Source: Streptomyces sp. NBC_01216 (lineage in GTDB: Bacteria; Actinomycetota; Actinomycetes; Streptomycetales; Streptomycetaceae). From it: a stretch of DNA of 64,000 bases. The notes under the pieces were generated by a model, which saw only the letters and a program-made list of their open reading frames with translations, searched no databases and was not told the origin of the DNA. Shown here piece after piece: positions 10,189 through 18,896 of this stretch (its first letter is position 1; each line of letters opens with the position of its first letter). Both the position numbers and the translations under genes were made by a program. The stretch covers positions 4,030,001 to 4,094,000 of the forward strand of contig NZ_CP108677.1 in NCBI RefSeq assembly GCF_035994945.1, in the 5' to 3' direction.

Positions 10189-10917
10189 CTAGTTGGCGGC
10201 GGCGACCGCCGCGACGGCCTCCTTGGCGGCCTTCACCGCGCTGTCCATGAAGGCGTCGTCGCCGGGGGTGGAAGCGCCCGCGTAGCCGGTGCCGTTGTAG
10301 GTGAGCAGGACCAGGACGTTGCCGGTGCGCGCCACGACGGAGGCGTACTTGAAGTCCTCGTCCGTCTTGCGCAGGTCGTAGGCGACGGTCTGCGCCTCGT
10401 CCCCGATGCCGGGGGCGTCGGTGGTGCGCACCTTCTTGGCGCCCTCGGTCGCCTCCAGCTTCGCGACCTCCTTGGCGAGGTTCTGCTGCGCGCGCTCCTG
10501 GCCGCTGCCGAGTGAGGCGTCGGATTCGTAGCGGTAGAGGGACACGTCGAGCCAGCGGTACTGGGACCCCTTCGTGCCCTTGTCCTGGAGACCGTTCCAC
10601 GAGCAGCCGCCGCGGCTCGAGGTGTCGCTGGAGGTGGCCTGCGTGCCGTTCTTCGCCTTCGCCTTGGGCACCAGGGCGGCGGTGGTCTTGGCGGAGACCG
10701 TCTTGCACACGTCGGGGAGCTTCGCGAACTTGGCCGGTTCGACCGTCCTCGTCGACTGCGTGGGCAGAGGAGTGGCGGAGGCGGCGGCCTTGCCCTTGTC
10801 CGGCGACGCCCCGGAACCCTCGCCGTCCGAGTCCGAGGAGCAGCCGGCGACGACGAGCATCACCGGGACGGCTGCGCAGGCGAGTATGCGGGTGAGTCGC
10901 GAGGCTGATCGGTGCAT
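10189..10917 (-). CDS. DUF3558-type lipoprotein
   Basis: A predicted secreted lipoprotein of 242 residues. It has a signal peptide with lipobox LVVAGC (acylated Cys26), then a Ser/Asp/Gly-rich linker. The DUF3558-like domain contains paired cysteines (LPDVCKTVSAKT and RGGCSWNG). The start is ATG at 10917 (MHRSASRLTR); the upstream extension lacks signal-peptide character. It lies next to a second gene of the same family (11014-11865) on the same strand, which suggests a tandem duplication. The function of DUF3558 is unknown; it probably acts at the outer face of the membrane. Confidence 0.85.
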   Translation of the reverse strand: MHRSASRLTRILACAAVPVMLVVAGCSSDSDGEGSGASPDKGKAAASATPLPTQSTRTVEPAKFAKLPDVCKTVSAKTTAALVPKAKAKNGTQATSSDTSSRGGCSWNGLQDKGTKGSQYRWLDVSLYRYESDASLGSGQERAQQNLAKEVAKLEATEGAKKVRTTDAPGIGDEAQTVAYDLRKTDEDFKYASVVARTGNVLVLLTYNGTGYAGASTPGDDAFMDSAVKAAKEAVAAVAAAN

Positions 10918-11013
10918 GGTTCCTTCAGTCACTTGTCGTACGGTCCGGCCGGCGGCCACGGTACGCCGACACGGTACGGGGTCGGGCCGCGCTCACGAAG
11001 CGGGCCGGGGCGG

Positions 11014-11865
11014 CTACTCCTCCAGCCGGTCGACCAGCAGGCGGGCCAGGTTCCGGGCCTTTTCCTGCAGCTCCGCGCTGTCGGGGGCGTCGGTCGCACC
11101 GGCCGTCTGGGCCAGGTACTCGACCGTCACGATCACGTTGGATGTGCGGAAGACCACGCTCACGGTGCGGCGTCGGCCGTTGGAGGCGTCGGTGGTGAGC
11201 GTGTCGTCGAGGAAGGCGACCTCGCCGAGGCCGTCGAGGGTGCGCGGCTCCAGGCCGGTCGTCGGGGCAGGGGCCTGGGGCGGGGCGACCGTGCCCGAAG
11301 GGGGCTGGGGCGCGGTGGTGTGGCCGGGCGGCGGGGTGGCGGACCCGTCCGGGGGCCGCGGCGTCCGCGGGGAGCCCGAGCCCTCCGGGGAGACCGGGGC
11401 GCCGGGGGACCGCTGGGCCTGCGGGAGGTTCGCCGCGGCCTGCTTGCGGGCGAACACCTCCTGTGCGCGGACGTCGTCGCTGACGGCGGGGTCGTACGAG
11501 ACGACCCGCTCGATGTCGAGGGCCAGCCGGTGCGAGGCGTCGGGCGTGTCGGCCTTCCAGGAGCAGCCCACGCGGCGGTCGCTGTCGTACGTGACGGAGG
11601 CGGTGCCGCGGTACGCCTTGTCGCGTTCCTGGTCGGGCAGTTCGGCGGCGCCGGGGAGCAGGTCCTGGAGCGCGGCCCGGGACACGGAACCGCACGGTTC
11701 GAAGAGGGTGCGGTAGCGGCCGGGCTGGGCGACCGGGGCTGCGGGCCCGGCCTTGGAGTCCGTCGTCGTGACGTCGGTTCCGCTGCCGGAGGAGCATCCG
11801 GTGAGCCCCAGGGCGAGCACCGCCGAGACCGCTGTCAGACCGGGTACGTACGCCTGTCGCTGCAC
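11014..11865 (-). CDS. DUF3558-type lipoprotein (paralogue of the neighbour)
   Basis: A 283-residue lipoprotein. Signal peptide VQRQAYVPGLTAVSAVLALG leads to lipobox GLTGC. The DUF3558-like domain has Cys pairs in FEPCGSVSR and RVGCSWKAD, and is split by a Pro/Ser-rich spacer of about 60 residues. The start chosen is GTG at 11865, because AAGGGAG lies about 9 bases upstream and the signal peptide then begins at once; a longer ATG at 11946 would put 27 charged residues before it. It shares the Cys-SW motif with the adjacent lipoprotein. Confidence 0.8.
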   Translation of the reverse strand: MQRQAYVPGLTAVSAVLALGLTGCSSGSGTDVTTTDSKAGPAAPVAQPGRYRTLFEPCGSVSRAALQDLLPGAAELPDQERDKAYRGTASVTYDSDRRVGCSWKADTPDASHRLALDIERVVSYDPAVSDDVRAQEVFARKQAAANLPQAQRSPGAPVSPEGSGSPRTPRPPDGSATPPPGHTTAPQPPSGTVAPPQAPAPTTGLEPRTLDGLGEVAFLDDTLTTDASNGRRRTVSVVFRTSNVIVTVEYLAQTAGATDAPDSAELQEKARNLARLLVDRLEE

Positions 11866-12050
11866 GCTCGCAGGCTCCCTTCTCCCGGCTTCCGCCGAGG
11901 ACTCCCCCGAAAAACCGATTGCCGCCGGACGTCGGCCGCTGGACACAATGTGTATCGCACGCGCCGCCGTGGCTGCCGGTCGGTCGTCACGTGTACGGGC
12001 TTTGGTGCCGGATATTGCTTTTTCAGTCTTTTCGGGGGAATCGGTAAGTT

Positions 12051-13244
12051 ATGTCGTACGTGGAGATGCCGGGTGCGCAGGTGCCCATCCGGATGTGGGC
12101 CGACCCTTCGACCGTGGACGACGGCGCGATGCGGCAGCTCCGGAACGTGGCCACGCTGCCCTGGATCAAGGGCCTCGCCGTCATGCCGGACGTGCACTAC
12201 GGCAGGGGCGCGACGGTCGGATCGGTCATCGCGATGAGCGGGGCGGTGTGTCCGGCCGCGGTCGGTGTCGACATCGGCTGCGGCATGTCCGCGGTGAAGA
12301 CCTCGCTTACGGAGAACGACCTGCCGGGCGATCTGTCGCGGCTGCGGTCCAAGATCGAGCAGGCGATTCCGGTGGGGCGCGCCATGCACCGCGAGGAGGT
12401 GGACCCGACCCGGCTGTACGGTTTCCCGACCCAGGGCTGGGGCGACTTCTGGTCCCGCTTCGACGGGGTCGCGGACGCGGTCAAGTTCCGTCGGGAGCGG
12501 GCGGCCCTCCAGATGGGAACGCTGGGAAGCGGCAACCACTTCTGCGAGTTCTGCGTCGATTCGGAGGGCGCGGTGTGGCTCATGCTGCACTCCGGGTCGC
12601 GCAACATCGGCAAGGAACTCGCCGAGCACCACATCGGCGAGGCGGGGAAGCTCCCGCACAACCAGGGGCTGGTCGACCGTGATCTCGCGGTCTTCGTCGC
12701 GGACACCCCGCAGATGGCGGCGTACCGCAACGACCTCTTCTGGGCGCAGGAGTACGCCCGGTACAACCGCGCGGTCATGATGGCGCTCTTCCAGGAGGTC
12801 GTCCGCCGGGAGTTCCGCAAGGCCCGGGTGACCTTCGACCAGGTGATCTCCTGTCACCACAACTATGTGGCGGAGGAGCGGTACGACGGCATGGACCTGC
12901 TGGTCACGCGCAAGGGCGCGATCCGGGCGGGGGCCGGCGACCTCGGGATCATCCCGGGCTCGATGGGGACCGGCTCGTACATCGTGAAGGGTCTCGGCAG
13001 CGTGGCGTCCTTCAACTCCGCGTCGCACGGCGCCGGCCGGAAGATGAGCCGCAGTGCGGCGAAGCGGCGCTTCTCGACACGGGACCTGGAGGAGCAGACG
13101 CGCGGTGTGGAGTGCCGCAAGGACTCCGGCGTGGTGGACGAGATCCCGGGTGCCTACAAGTCGATCGAGCAGGTCGTCGATCAGCAGCGGGACCTGGTCG
13201 AGGTGGTCGCGAAGCTGAAGCAGGTCATCTGCGTGAAGGGCTGA
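12051..13244 (+). CDS. rtcB: RNA-splicing ligase RtcB
   Basis: A GTP- and Mn-dependent ligase joining 2',3'-cyclic phosphate or 3'-phosphate RNA ends to 5'-OH ends. It is 397 residues. The metal and guanylylation residues are all visible: VDIGCG (D74, C77), GSGNHF (N162, H163), H180 in HSGSRN, CHHNY (H269, H270), and the GMP-accepting H326 in FNSASHGAGRKMSR. The C-terminus KLKQVICVKG is canonical. No archease, RtcA or RtcR gene is adjacent. A perfect 14-bp hairpin follows the stop. Confidence 0.95.
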   Translation: MSYVEMPGAQVPIRMWADPSTVDDGAMRQLRNVATLPWIKGLAVMPDVHYGRGATVGSVIAMSGAVCPAAVGVDIGCGMSAVKTSLTENDLPGDLSRLRSKIEQAIPVGRAMHREEVDPTRLYGFPTQGWGDFWSRFDGVADAVKFRRERAALQMGTLGSGNHFCEFCVDSEGAVWLMLHSGSRNIGKELAEHHIGEAGKLPHNQGLVDRDLAVFVADTPQMAAYRNDLFWAQEYARYNRAVMMALFQEVVRREFRKARVTFDQVISCHHNYVAEERYDGMDLLVTRKGAIRAGAGDLGIIPGSMGTGSYIVKGLGSVASFNSASHGAGRKMSRSAAKRRFSTRDLEEQTRGVECRKDSGVVDEIPGAYKSIEQVVDQQRDLVEVVAKLKQVICVKG

Positions 13245-13270
13245 GCGCGCCTTTGCCGCGGCGGACGGGT

Positions 13271-13302
13271 GAGGGTCCCGGCACCTCGGTGCCGGGACCC
13301 TC
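13271..13302. terminator. Bidirectional terminator between rtcB and the SDR gene
   Basis: A perfect 14-bp stem (13271-13284 with 13289-13302) and a CTCG tetraloop. It lies between two convergent genes and can serve both. Confidence 0.9.
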
Positions 13303-13307
13303 CGCCG

Positions 13308-14072
13308 TCACAGCTCGCGGTGGACCTTGGTGTTGGATGCCTGGGCGCGGGGGCGGACGACCAGGAGGTCGATGTTGACGTGCGGGGGACGGGTGACGGC
13401 CCAGGTGACGGTGTCGGCGACGTCGTCGGCGGTGAGGGGCTCGGCCACGCCCGCGTAGACCTTGGCGGCCTTCTCGGTGTCGCCGCGGAAGCGGGTGGTC
13501 GCGAACTCCTCCGTCTTCACCATGCCCGGCGCGACCTCGATGACGCGGACCGGTGTGCCGACGATCTCCAGGCGGAGGGTCTCGGCGAGGACCCGGGCGC
13601 CGTTCTTGGCGGCGACGTAGCCGCCGCCGCCCTCGTAGGTGGAGTGGCCGGCCGTGGAGGAGACGACGACGACCGTGCCGTCGCCGCTCGCGGTGAGGGC
13701 GGGCAGCAGGGCCTGGGTGACGTGGAGGGTGCCGAGGACGTTGACCTCGTACATCCGGCGCCAGTCCTCGGGGTCGCCGGTGGCGACGGGGTCGGCGCCG
13801 AGCGCCCCTCCGGCGTTGTTGACGAGTACGGCGACGGTGCGGAACGCCGTGGCGAAGGTGGTCACGGCCTGGCGGTCGGTGACGTCCAGGGCGTAGGCGG
13901 TGGCCTGGTGGCCCGCTTCGTTGATCTCGGCCGCGAGAGCCTCGACGCGGTCCTTGCGGCGGGCGGTGAGCACCACGCGGTAACCCGCGGCCGCGAGTTG
14001 CCGGGCGGTGGCGGCGCCGATGCCGCCGCTCGCTCCGGTGACGACGGCGATGGGGGTACCGGCGGCAGTCAT
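13308..14072 (-). CDS. Short-chain dehydrogenase/reductase (SDR), classical type
   Basis: A 254-residue NAD(P)-dependent oxidoreductase. The Rossmann motif TGASGGIG is at 12-19 and NNAG at 85-88. The catalytic Ser lies in VVVVSST, with Y152 and K156 in GYVAAKNG. TARRKDR after the second strand suggests NADP preference. The sequence resembles serine 3-dehydrogenase or YdfG-like SDRs, but the substrate is unknown. The start is ATG at 14072, with GAGGAG upstream; an in-frame ATG at 14090 is an alternative. The ynfA-like gene lies upstream on the same strand with a 65-bp gap. Confidence 0.88.
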   Translation of the reverse strand: MTAAGTPIAVVTGASGGIGAATARQLAAAGYRVVLTARRKDRVEALAAEINEAGHQATAYALDVTDRQAVTTFATAFRTVAVLVNNAGGALGADPVATGDPEDWRRMYEVNVLGTLHVTQALLPALTASGDGTVVVVSSTAGHSTYEGGGGYVAAKNGARVLAETLRLEIVGTPVRVIEVAPGMVKTEEFATTRFRGDTEKAAKVYAGVAEPLTADDVADTVTWAVTRPPHVNIDLLVVRPRAQASNTKVHREL

Positions 14073-14137
14073 GACGTGCTCCTCGCGCATGTGGTCGATT
14101 TCGTCGATCGCGTGGTCAGGATAGGCGGCGGTGCCGT

Positions 14138-14473
14138 TCAGCGGGCCCGTGGGGCGTACATGATCACGGCCGTGCCCGCGAGGCAGATCAGCGCCCCGGT
14201 GACGTCCCAGCGGTCGGGGCGGTAGCCGTCGGCGACCATGCCCCAGGCGATCGAGCCGGCGACGAACACGCCTCCGTAGGCGGCGAGGATCCGCCCGAAG
14301 GCCGCGTCGGGCTGGAGGGTGGCGGCGTATCCGTAGGCGCCGAGGGCGATCACCCCGCCGCCGATCCAGGCCCAGCCCCGGTGCTCGCGGACGCCCTGCC
14401 AGACGAGCCAGGCGCCGCCGATCTCGAAGAGGGCGGCGAGGGTGAACAGGGAGACGGAGCGGACGATCTGCAT
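14138..14473 (-). CDS. YnfA/UPF0060 family membrane protein
   Basis: A 111-residue four-helix membrane protein of the UPF0060 family, related to small multidrug resistance transporters. It begins [20 protein letters not shown], with the family's conserved [10 protein letters not shown], and later has [15 protein letters not shown]. The start is ATG at 14473. An inverted repeat CTGACT-GGT-AGTCAG lies 29 bases upstream and may be its operator. It may be co-transcribed with the SDR gene. Confidence 0.88.
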   Translation of the reverse strand: MQIVRSVSLFTLAALFEIGGAWLVWQGVREHRGWAWIGGGVIALGAYGYAATLQPDAAFGRILAAYGGVFVAGSIAWGMVADGYRPDRWDVTGALICLAGTAVIMYAPRAR

Positions 14474-14501
14474 GAGGGCAGGGTGCCACGGGACACGCTG
14501 A

Positions 14502-14516
14502 CTGACTGGTAGTCAG
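14502..14516. promoter_or_regulatory. Inverted repeat between ynfA-like and secreted-protein genes
   Basis: CTGACT-GGT-AGTCAG forms 6-bp perfect arms in the 75-bp divergent intergenic region, which suggests a regulator site for one or both genes. It shares TAGTCA with the palindrome at 4347-4362. Confidence 0.4.
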
Positions 14517-14548
14517 AAGATAAGCGGATCAATGGGTATCTTCAGGAC

Positions 14549-15034
14549 ATGAGTGCGATGCGCAAGGCCCTGCTCGGTGTGGCCCTGATGTCCTCGGTGG
14601 TGGCCGGTGTGAGCGGTACCGCGCGTGCCGACGGGTCCACGGTGGCCGGGCCGGAGGCGGATCTGGCCCATCACGGCTACGCCACCCTCTGGGAGGGCCG
14701 GCTCGGGCTCCGGGTGTTCAGCCGGAACCACGGTTCCTCGGACGTGTCCCAGGCGACCGTGCGCTTCGCCTTCTCGGTGGCACCGGCCGCCGGGCAGGAG
14801 CTGCCGCCGGCCTGTCTGCGCGGCGGTGAGCGCGTGGTGGTCTGCCGGACGGGTGAACTGCGGGCCGCCGGGCCGGTCGGCGAGCTGGCCTTCGAACTAC
14901 GCACGTCGGGCTCCCCGGAAGAGGTGACCGTGGAGATCGACACCGCCTGGAGCGACGGCGTCACCGACCCCGATCCGGAGAACGACCACCATCGCGTGCT
15001 CGTGCTGGCGACCGGCGACGCGTACGTCTTCTGA
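14549..15034 (+). CDS. Secreted protein of unknown function
   Basis: A 161-residue protein. The signal peptide MSAMRKALLGVALMSSVVAG ends near SGTARADG (likely cleavage after ARA). The mature part resembles a small beta-sandwich. It has two Cys (LPPACLRGGERVVVCRTGE) that could form a disulfide, and ends VLVLATGDAYVF. No family is recognised. It is expressed from the short divergent region shared with the YnfA-like gene. Confidence 0.7.
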   Translation: MSAMRKALLGVALMSSVVAGVSGTARADGSTVAGPEADLAHHGYATLWEGRLGLRVFSRNHGSSDVSQATVRFAFSVAPAAGQELPPACLRGGERVVVCRTGELRAAGPVGELAFELRTSGSPEEVTVEIDTAWSDGVTDPDPENDHHRVLVLATGDAYVF

Positions 15035-15083
15035 CGGGGGCCCTGGCGCGTCCCCCGCCCGCTCGCCGGCACCCGACAGGATC

Positions 15084-16511
15084 TCAGTCTCGGCCGTCCG
15101 TGCGGCCGGCCCAGCCGACGTAGCCGTCCGGGCGGACCAGGAGCACCGTGCGGCGGGCGGGATCGGCCCAGGTCGCCCGCACCAGCCGGGCGGCCGACGC
15201 CGGGGAGGCGGGCATGGGCGGGGTGGCGCCCTCGGGGGCGACCAGGACGAACTCGCCCCTGCGCAGGAGTGCGTAGAGCCTGCCTTCGCACAGGGCCAGG
15301 TCCGGGACGCGCCGGCCCACGGGGCGGCGCCCGCCAGGCCCCGGGGGGTAGGCGATGCCGAGGCCGCTGATCATGCCGATGGCCCTGTCGGAGGCGGGTC
15401 GGACGGAGTCGAGTGCGCGGGTGGCGAAGGCCCGGACGGCGCGCTGGAAGGGGCCGTGGGCCATCGCGAGCCGGACGATGGCGCCGCTGCTGCGCAGCAC
15501 CATGGCGCCCACGGGGTGCCGCTCGGAGTGGTAGCTGTCGAGGAGTTCCTCGGGGTCGGAGGCGTCCCCGCGTAGGACGGCGGCGAGCTTCCAGGAGAGG
15601 TTGGCCGCGTCCTGGAGGCCGGTGTTCATGCCCTGGCCTCCGGCGGGGGAGTGGACGTGTGCGGCGTCCCCGGCGAGGAAGACCCGGCCCGAGCGGTAGG
15701 CGGGGGCCTGCCGTTCGTCGCTGTGGAAGCGGGAGATCCAGCGCGCGTCGTGCATGCCGTAGTCGCTGCCGAGGGCGCACCGGGTGATCTCGCGGACCTC
15801 GTCGAGGTCGACGGGCTCGCTGTCGGGGACCTGGCGGGTGCGGTTCCAGCCCATCACGCGGTACCAGCCGTCGCCGTAGGGGGCGAGGAAGGCGAAGGCG
15901 TCCCCGGCGCCGGCGACCGTGAGCACCCCTCGCGGTTCCTCGGTGAGCCGGACGTCGGCCAGCACGATGGAGCGGATCACCGAGACGCCGGGGAAGGGGA
16001 GCCCGAGGGCGTTCCGTACGGCGCTGTGCACGCCGTCGGTGCCGACCAGATAGCGGGCGCGCAGGGTCAGGGGCGTGCCGCCGGGGGCGGTGAGGCCGGC
16101 GGTGACGGTGTCGGAGTCCTGGTGCAGCGCGGTCAGCTCGGTCTCGTGGCGGAACTCGACGCCCGTGGACCGCGCACGGCGTTCGAGGAGTCGCTCGACC
16201 TCGTACTGCGGGGTGATCAGGAGGTGGGCGAACCGGGAGGGCAGCCGGGCCAGGTCGAGGGAGAGGCCGCCGAAGAGGCGCATCCGGGTGAGCGGGGTGC
16301 CCGTGGCGACCAGCTCGTCCGCGAGGCCGCGGGCGTCCAGTTGCTCCAGGGTGCGGGCGTGCACGCCGAAGGCGCGGGTCAGGTTGCTGATCCCGGGTGC
16401 CCGGCGCTCGGCCAGGGTGACCCGCAGGCCGGCCGCGGCGAGGTCGCCGGCCAGCAGCATTCCGGTGGGGCCCGCGCCCACCACGAGGACGTCCGTGTCC
16501 AGCCGGTTCAT
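15084..16511 (-). CDS. FAD-dependent aromatic-ring monooxygenase (PHBH/rifampicin-monooxygenase-like)
   Basis: A 475-residue group A flavoprotein hydroxylase. FAD-binding GAGPTG is at 12-17, the second motif reads YLVGTDGVHSAVR, and the GD motif is VFLAGDAAHVHSPAGGQGMN. A C-terminal thioredoxin-like region (LVRPDGYVGWAGR) is typical of polyketide and rifampicin hydroxylases. The start is ATG at 16511. It is divergent from a TetR gene with strong palindromes between them, so it is probably a TetR-repressed, inducer-responsive detoxification or tailoring enzyme. The substrate is unknown. Confidence 0.9.
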   Translation of the reverse strand: MNRLDTDVLVVGAGPTGMLLAGDLAAAGLRVTLAERRAPGISNLTRAFGVHARTLEQLDARGLADELVATGTPLTRMRLFGGLSLDLARLPSRFAHLLITPQYEVERLLERRARSTGVEFRHETELTALHQDSDTVTAGLTAPGGTPLTLRARYLVGTDGVHSAVRNALGLPFPGVSVIRSIVLADVRLTEEPRGVLTVAGAGDAFAFLAPYGDGWYRVMGWNRTRQVPDSEPVDLDEVREITRCALGSDYGMHDARWISRFHSDERQAPAYRSGRVFLAGDAAHVHSPAGGQGMNTGLQDAANLSWKLAAVLRGDASDPEELLDSYHSERHPVGAMVLRSSGAIVRLAMAHGPFQRAVRAFATRALDSVRPASDRAIGMISGLGIAYPPGPGGRRPVGRRVPDLALCEGRLYALLRRGEFVLVAPEGATPPMPASPASAARLVRATWADPARRTVLLVRPDGYVGWAGRTDGRD

Positions 16512-16540
16512 CGCTGTCTCCCGTCGATGCGTCCATCCCT

Positions 16541-16576
16541 GTTGCCAACACCCGTTGGTCAACGCTTGTTGGCAAC
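16541..16576. promoter_or_regulatory. Composite 36-bp palindromic operator (TetR/monooxygenase intergenic)
   Basis: Outer arms GTTGCCAACA (16541-16550) and TGTTGGCAAC (16567-16576) are perfect. A second perfect pair, CGTTG and CAACG at 16553-16564, sits on the same axis. This is a convincing site for the divergently encoded TetR regulator, possibly binding two dimers. Confidence 0.75.
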
Positions 16577-16601
16577 GGTAGGACGGCTCGCGCTGGCATG
16601 T

Positions 16602-16613
16602 CAACATCCGTTG
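16602..16613. promoter_or_regulatory. Secondary TetR half-site pair
   Basis: CAAC-ATCC-GTTG repeats the CAAC/GTTG core of the main operator. It lies 16 bases before the tetR start codon, consistent with autoregulation. Confidence 0.5.
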
Positions 16614-16629
16614 GCCTACAGTTGTTGTC

Positions 16630-17190
16630 ATGACGACCGCACGCCGCTCCGACGCCACCCGCGCCGCGATCCTCGAAGCCGCCCGCGAGCGATTCGCCTC
16701 CGACGGCTACGAGCGCGCCACCATCCGGGCCATCGCCCGCGACGCCGGGATCGATCCGTCGATGGTGATGCGGTACTACGGCAACAAGGAGGGCCTGTTC
16801 GCCGCCGCGTCCGAGATCGAGCTGGACCTTCCCCCGCTCGACGCCGTGCCCGCGCACCAGGTCGGCGCCGTACTCGTCACGCACTTCCTCGACCGCTGGG
16901 AACGGGACGACGTGCTCACCGGCATGCTGCGGGTCGGTGTCACCAATGCCGCCGGCGCCGAACGGATGCGGGACGTCTTCGCCCAGCAGCTCGGCCCCGT
17001 CGCGCGTGGCGTCTGCCCGGACCCCGCCGACGCCCCCCGGCGTGCCGCGCTCGCCGCCTCGCAGATCCTCGGCATGGCGCTCGCCCGCTACGTGCTGCGC
17101 CTCCCCCCGGCCGTGGAGATGCCCCGCGAGGACGTCATCGCCTGGCTCGGCCCGACCGTCCAGCGCTATCTGACCGCCGAGCGTCCGTAG
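16630..17190 (+). CDS. TetR family transcriptional repressor
   Basis: A 186-residue regulator. The N-terminal HTH is RAAILEAARERFASDGYERA, then TIRAIARDAGIDPSMVMRYYGNKEGLF. The C-terminal ligand domain resembles the Streptomyces TetR_C group (PcoR/AcrR-like). The start is ATG at 16630. It is divergently paired with the FAD monooxygenase, with nested palindromes between them, so it most likely represses the enzyme and itself until a small aromatic ligand binds. Confidence 0.9.
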   Translation: MTTARRSDATRAAILEAARERFASDGYERATIRAIARDAGIDPSMVMRYYGNKEGLFAAASEIELDLPPLDAVPAHQVGAVLVTHFLDRWERDDVLTGMLRVGVTNAAGAERMRDVFAQQLGPVARGVCPDPADAPRRAALAASQILGMALARYVLRLPPAVEMPREDVIAWLGPTVQRYLTAERP

Positions 17191-17474
17191 CCGGCCACGC
17201 CCGCCACCGGGGCGGGCGCGGAACGCCGACGACCTGGCGGCGGGTCCTCGTGGCCGCGGTGCCCGAGCGGACGGCCGAACTCGGCGCCTTCCGGCGCCGG
17301 CTCAACGCGGCACGGCGCACCGTGTTCGACGCCTCCAGTGACGTCGAGGTCGCCCTGCTCCCGGCTCACCGGCATCGCCTGCTCATCACCCCAACGCGCC
17401 GGACCGTCGAACTCGGTGCCCCGCGGGTCGAGCGGCTGCGCCAGGGCGGACTCGACCGACGGCGCTCGGGCCGT
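17191..17474. other. 284-bp intergenic stretch without a recognised gene
   Basis: It lies between the convergent tetR and Mut7-C genes. One plus-strand frame reads coding-like sequence (TWRRVLVAAVPERTAELG, then AFRRRLNAARRTVFDASSD) without a plausible start or stop of its own. It may be a decayed gene fragment; no family is recognised. Confidence 0.3.
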
Positions 17475-18212
17475 TCAGCGGGCGGGCGCGCCGCCGAACT
17501 CGCGCAGCGCGTCGCTGACGATCTCCTCCAGCCGGGCGTGGTGGGCACCCCGCCAGTACACCCGCTCGCACTCCGTGCAGCGCGCGAAGACGTCGTAGGT
17601 CTTCTCCGTGCCGCGCTCCAGCCGCTCGCGCACCGAGTCCTTGTCGGCGCTGGTGAGCCGCCCGTTGCAGGCCGTGCAGCGGGTCCACGGCTCCAGGGCC
17701 GGCGCGAACCGTTCCAGCACGTCGCGGAGCTGGTCGTCCGGCCGGTCGCTGTACACGTAGGCGCCGGCCCACAGTTCCCGGCGGCGCAGCAGACCCCGGT
17801 CCCGGGAGAGCATCACCCGCCGTTCGCTCGCGGAGAGGGCCGCCAGCGCCGGGTCGCCGAGGTCCTCGCTCTGGTACGCCGCGTCGATCCCGAGCAGACG
17901 CAAACGTCGTGCCAGGGTGCCGAGATGGACGTCCAGCAGGAACCGGAGCGGGGCGCCGGGCACCGGCTGGGGGCGTGCGACGCCCTCCACCTCGACCGTC
18001 TCGCCCGCCGCCGGAACATGCGACACCGGCACCGGCCGCCCGTCGACGAGCAGCCGTCCCGCCTCGGTGAGCGGAACGCCCAGTGACTCCACGACATGCC
18101 CGAGCGTCGAGACGCCATCGGTCGTCACGGTGGTACGGCCCGTGCGCCGCCCGGCAGAGACGAACAGTCCCAGGGCCGGGGCGAAACTGATCTGGATCTC
18201 CGGTCCGTTCAC
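17475..18212 (-). CDS. Mut7-C RNase domain protein with N-terminal ubiquitin-like domain
   Basis: A 245-residue protein. An N-terminal Mut7-C ubiquitin-like domain (residues 1-80, LLVDGRPVPVSHVPAAGETV) is followed by a Mut7-C PIN-like RNase domain: FLLDVHLGTLARRLRLLGID, with an acidic D in LLDVHLG, and MLSRDRGLL. A terminal zinc ribbon has CTACNGR and CTECERVYW. The family is predicted to degrade RNA; no substrate is known. The start is ATG at 18212. It is divergent from a GNAT gene. Confidence 0.88.
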   Translation of the reverse strand: MNGPEIQISFAPALGLFVSAGRRTGRTTVTTDGVSTLGHVVESLGVPLTEAGRLLVDGRPVPVSHVPAAGETVEVEGVARPQPVPGAPLRFLLDVHLGTLARRLRLLGIDAAYQSEDLGDPALAALSASERRVMLSRDRGLLRRRELWAGAYVYSDRPDDQLRDVLERFAPALEPWTRCTACNGRLTSADKDSVRERLERGTEKTYDVFARCTECERVYWRGAHHARLEEIVSDALREFGGAPAR

Positions 18213-18358
18213 GGGGACAGGATGTCACCGCGGCCCGCCCGGCTGCCACGTCTTTCGTTCCCGTGGACGCGCCGCCCCGCCCCCTTCCCTCCGCCCGCCC
18301 TGCTCTCACCGCCCGACCGGCCCGCGCACCCGCGCGGGCGTGCGCTAACGTCCGGGCC

Positions 18359-18805
18359 ATGAAGATCATCGACCTCGCGCACGACGATCCGCGCCTGGAG
18401 TCCGACCTGCTCCCCGTCCTGCGGGAGCTGCGGCCCCACCTCACGGCCGCACTCTTCCGCGAGGTCCTGGAGCGGGGCCGCACCCAGGGCCTGCGCTTCA
18501 CCGCCGCCTTCGCGGACGACGGACGCTGCGTCGGTGCCGCCGGCTGGCGGATCGTCGACAACACCAGCTCGATCCGCAAGCTCTACGTCGACGACCTGGT
18601 CACCGCCGGCACCGCCCGCTCCGGCGGCGTCGGCCGTGGCCTCCTCGGGCATCTGGAACGGCACGCGCGAGAGGCGGGCTGCCGCGAGCTCAGCCTGGAC
18701 TCCGGCACCCACCGCACCGGCGCCCACCGCTTCTACCTGCGAGAACGCCTGGACATCGTCGCCTTCCACTTCTCGAGGGAACTGCCGTCCCCCGACGGGC
18801 CCTGA
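18359..18805 (+). CDS. GNAT family N-acetyltransferase
   Basis: A 148-residue acetyl-CoA-dependent transferase. The central strand IRKLYVDDLVTAG leads into the acetyl-CoA loop RSGGVGRGLLGHLERHAREA, then CRELSLDSGTHRTGAHRFYL, a GNAT pattern seen in small-molecule or amino-terminal acetyltransferases. The start is ATG at 18359. The substrate is unknown. It is convergent with the AraC gene, and only 91 bp separate their stops. Confidence 0.85.
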   Translation: MKIIDLAHDDPRLESDLLPVLRELRPHLTAALFREVLERGRTQGLRFTAAFADDGRCVGAAGWRIVDNTSSIRKLYVDDLVTAGTARSGGVGRGLLGHLERHAREAGCRELSLDSGTHRTGAHRFYLRERLDIVAFHFSRELPSPDGP

Positions 18806-18896
18806 CTCCGGCGGCACCCGAACCCCACGGCCCCCGACGGCCGAACGGCCCCCGGTACCGTCGAGCCCCGCACGGCCGAGCCCGGTACCGCCGAGC

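Noticed and set aside
15651..18086. 811-codon plus-strand frame over the FAD monooxygenase, tetR and Mut7-C region
   Set aside because: It crosses three well-supported genes; only its 17.2-17.5 kb part lies in a gap and lacks a start and stop of its own.
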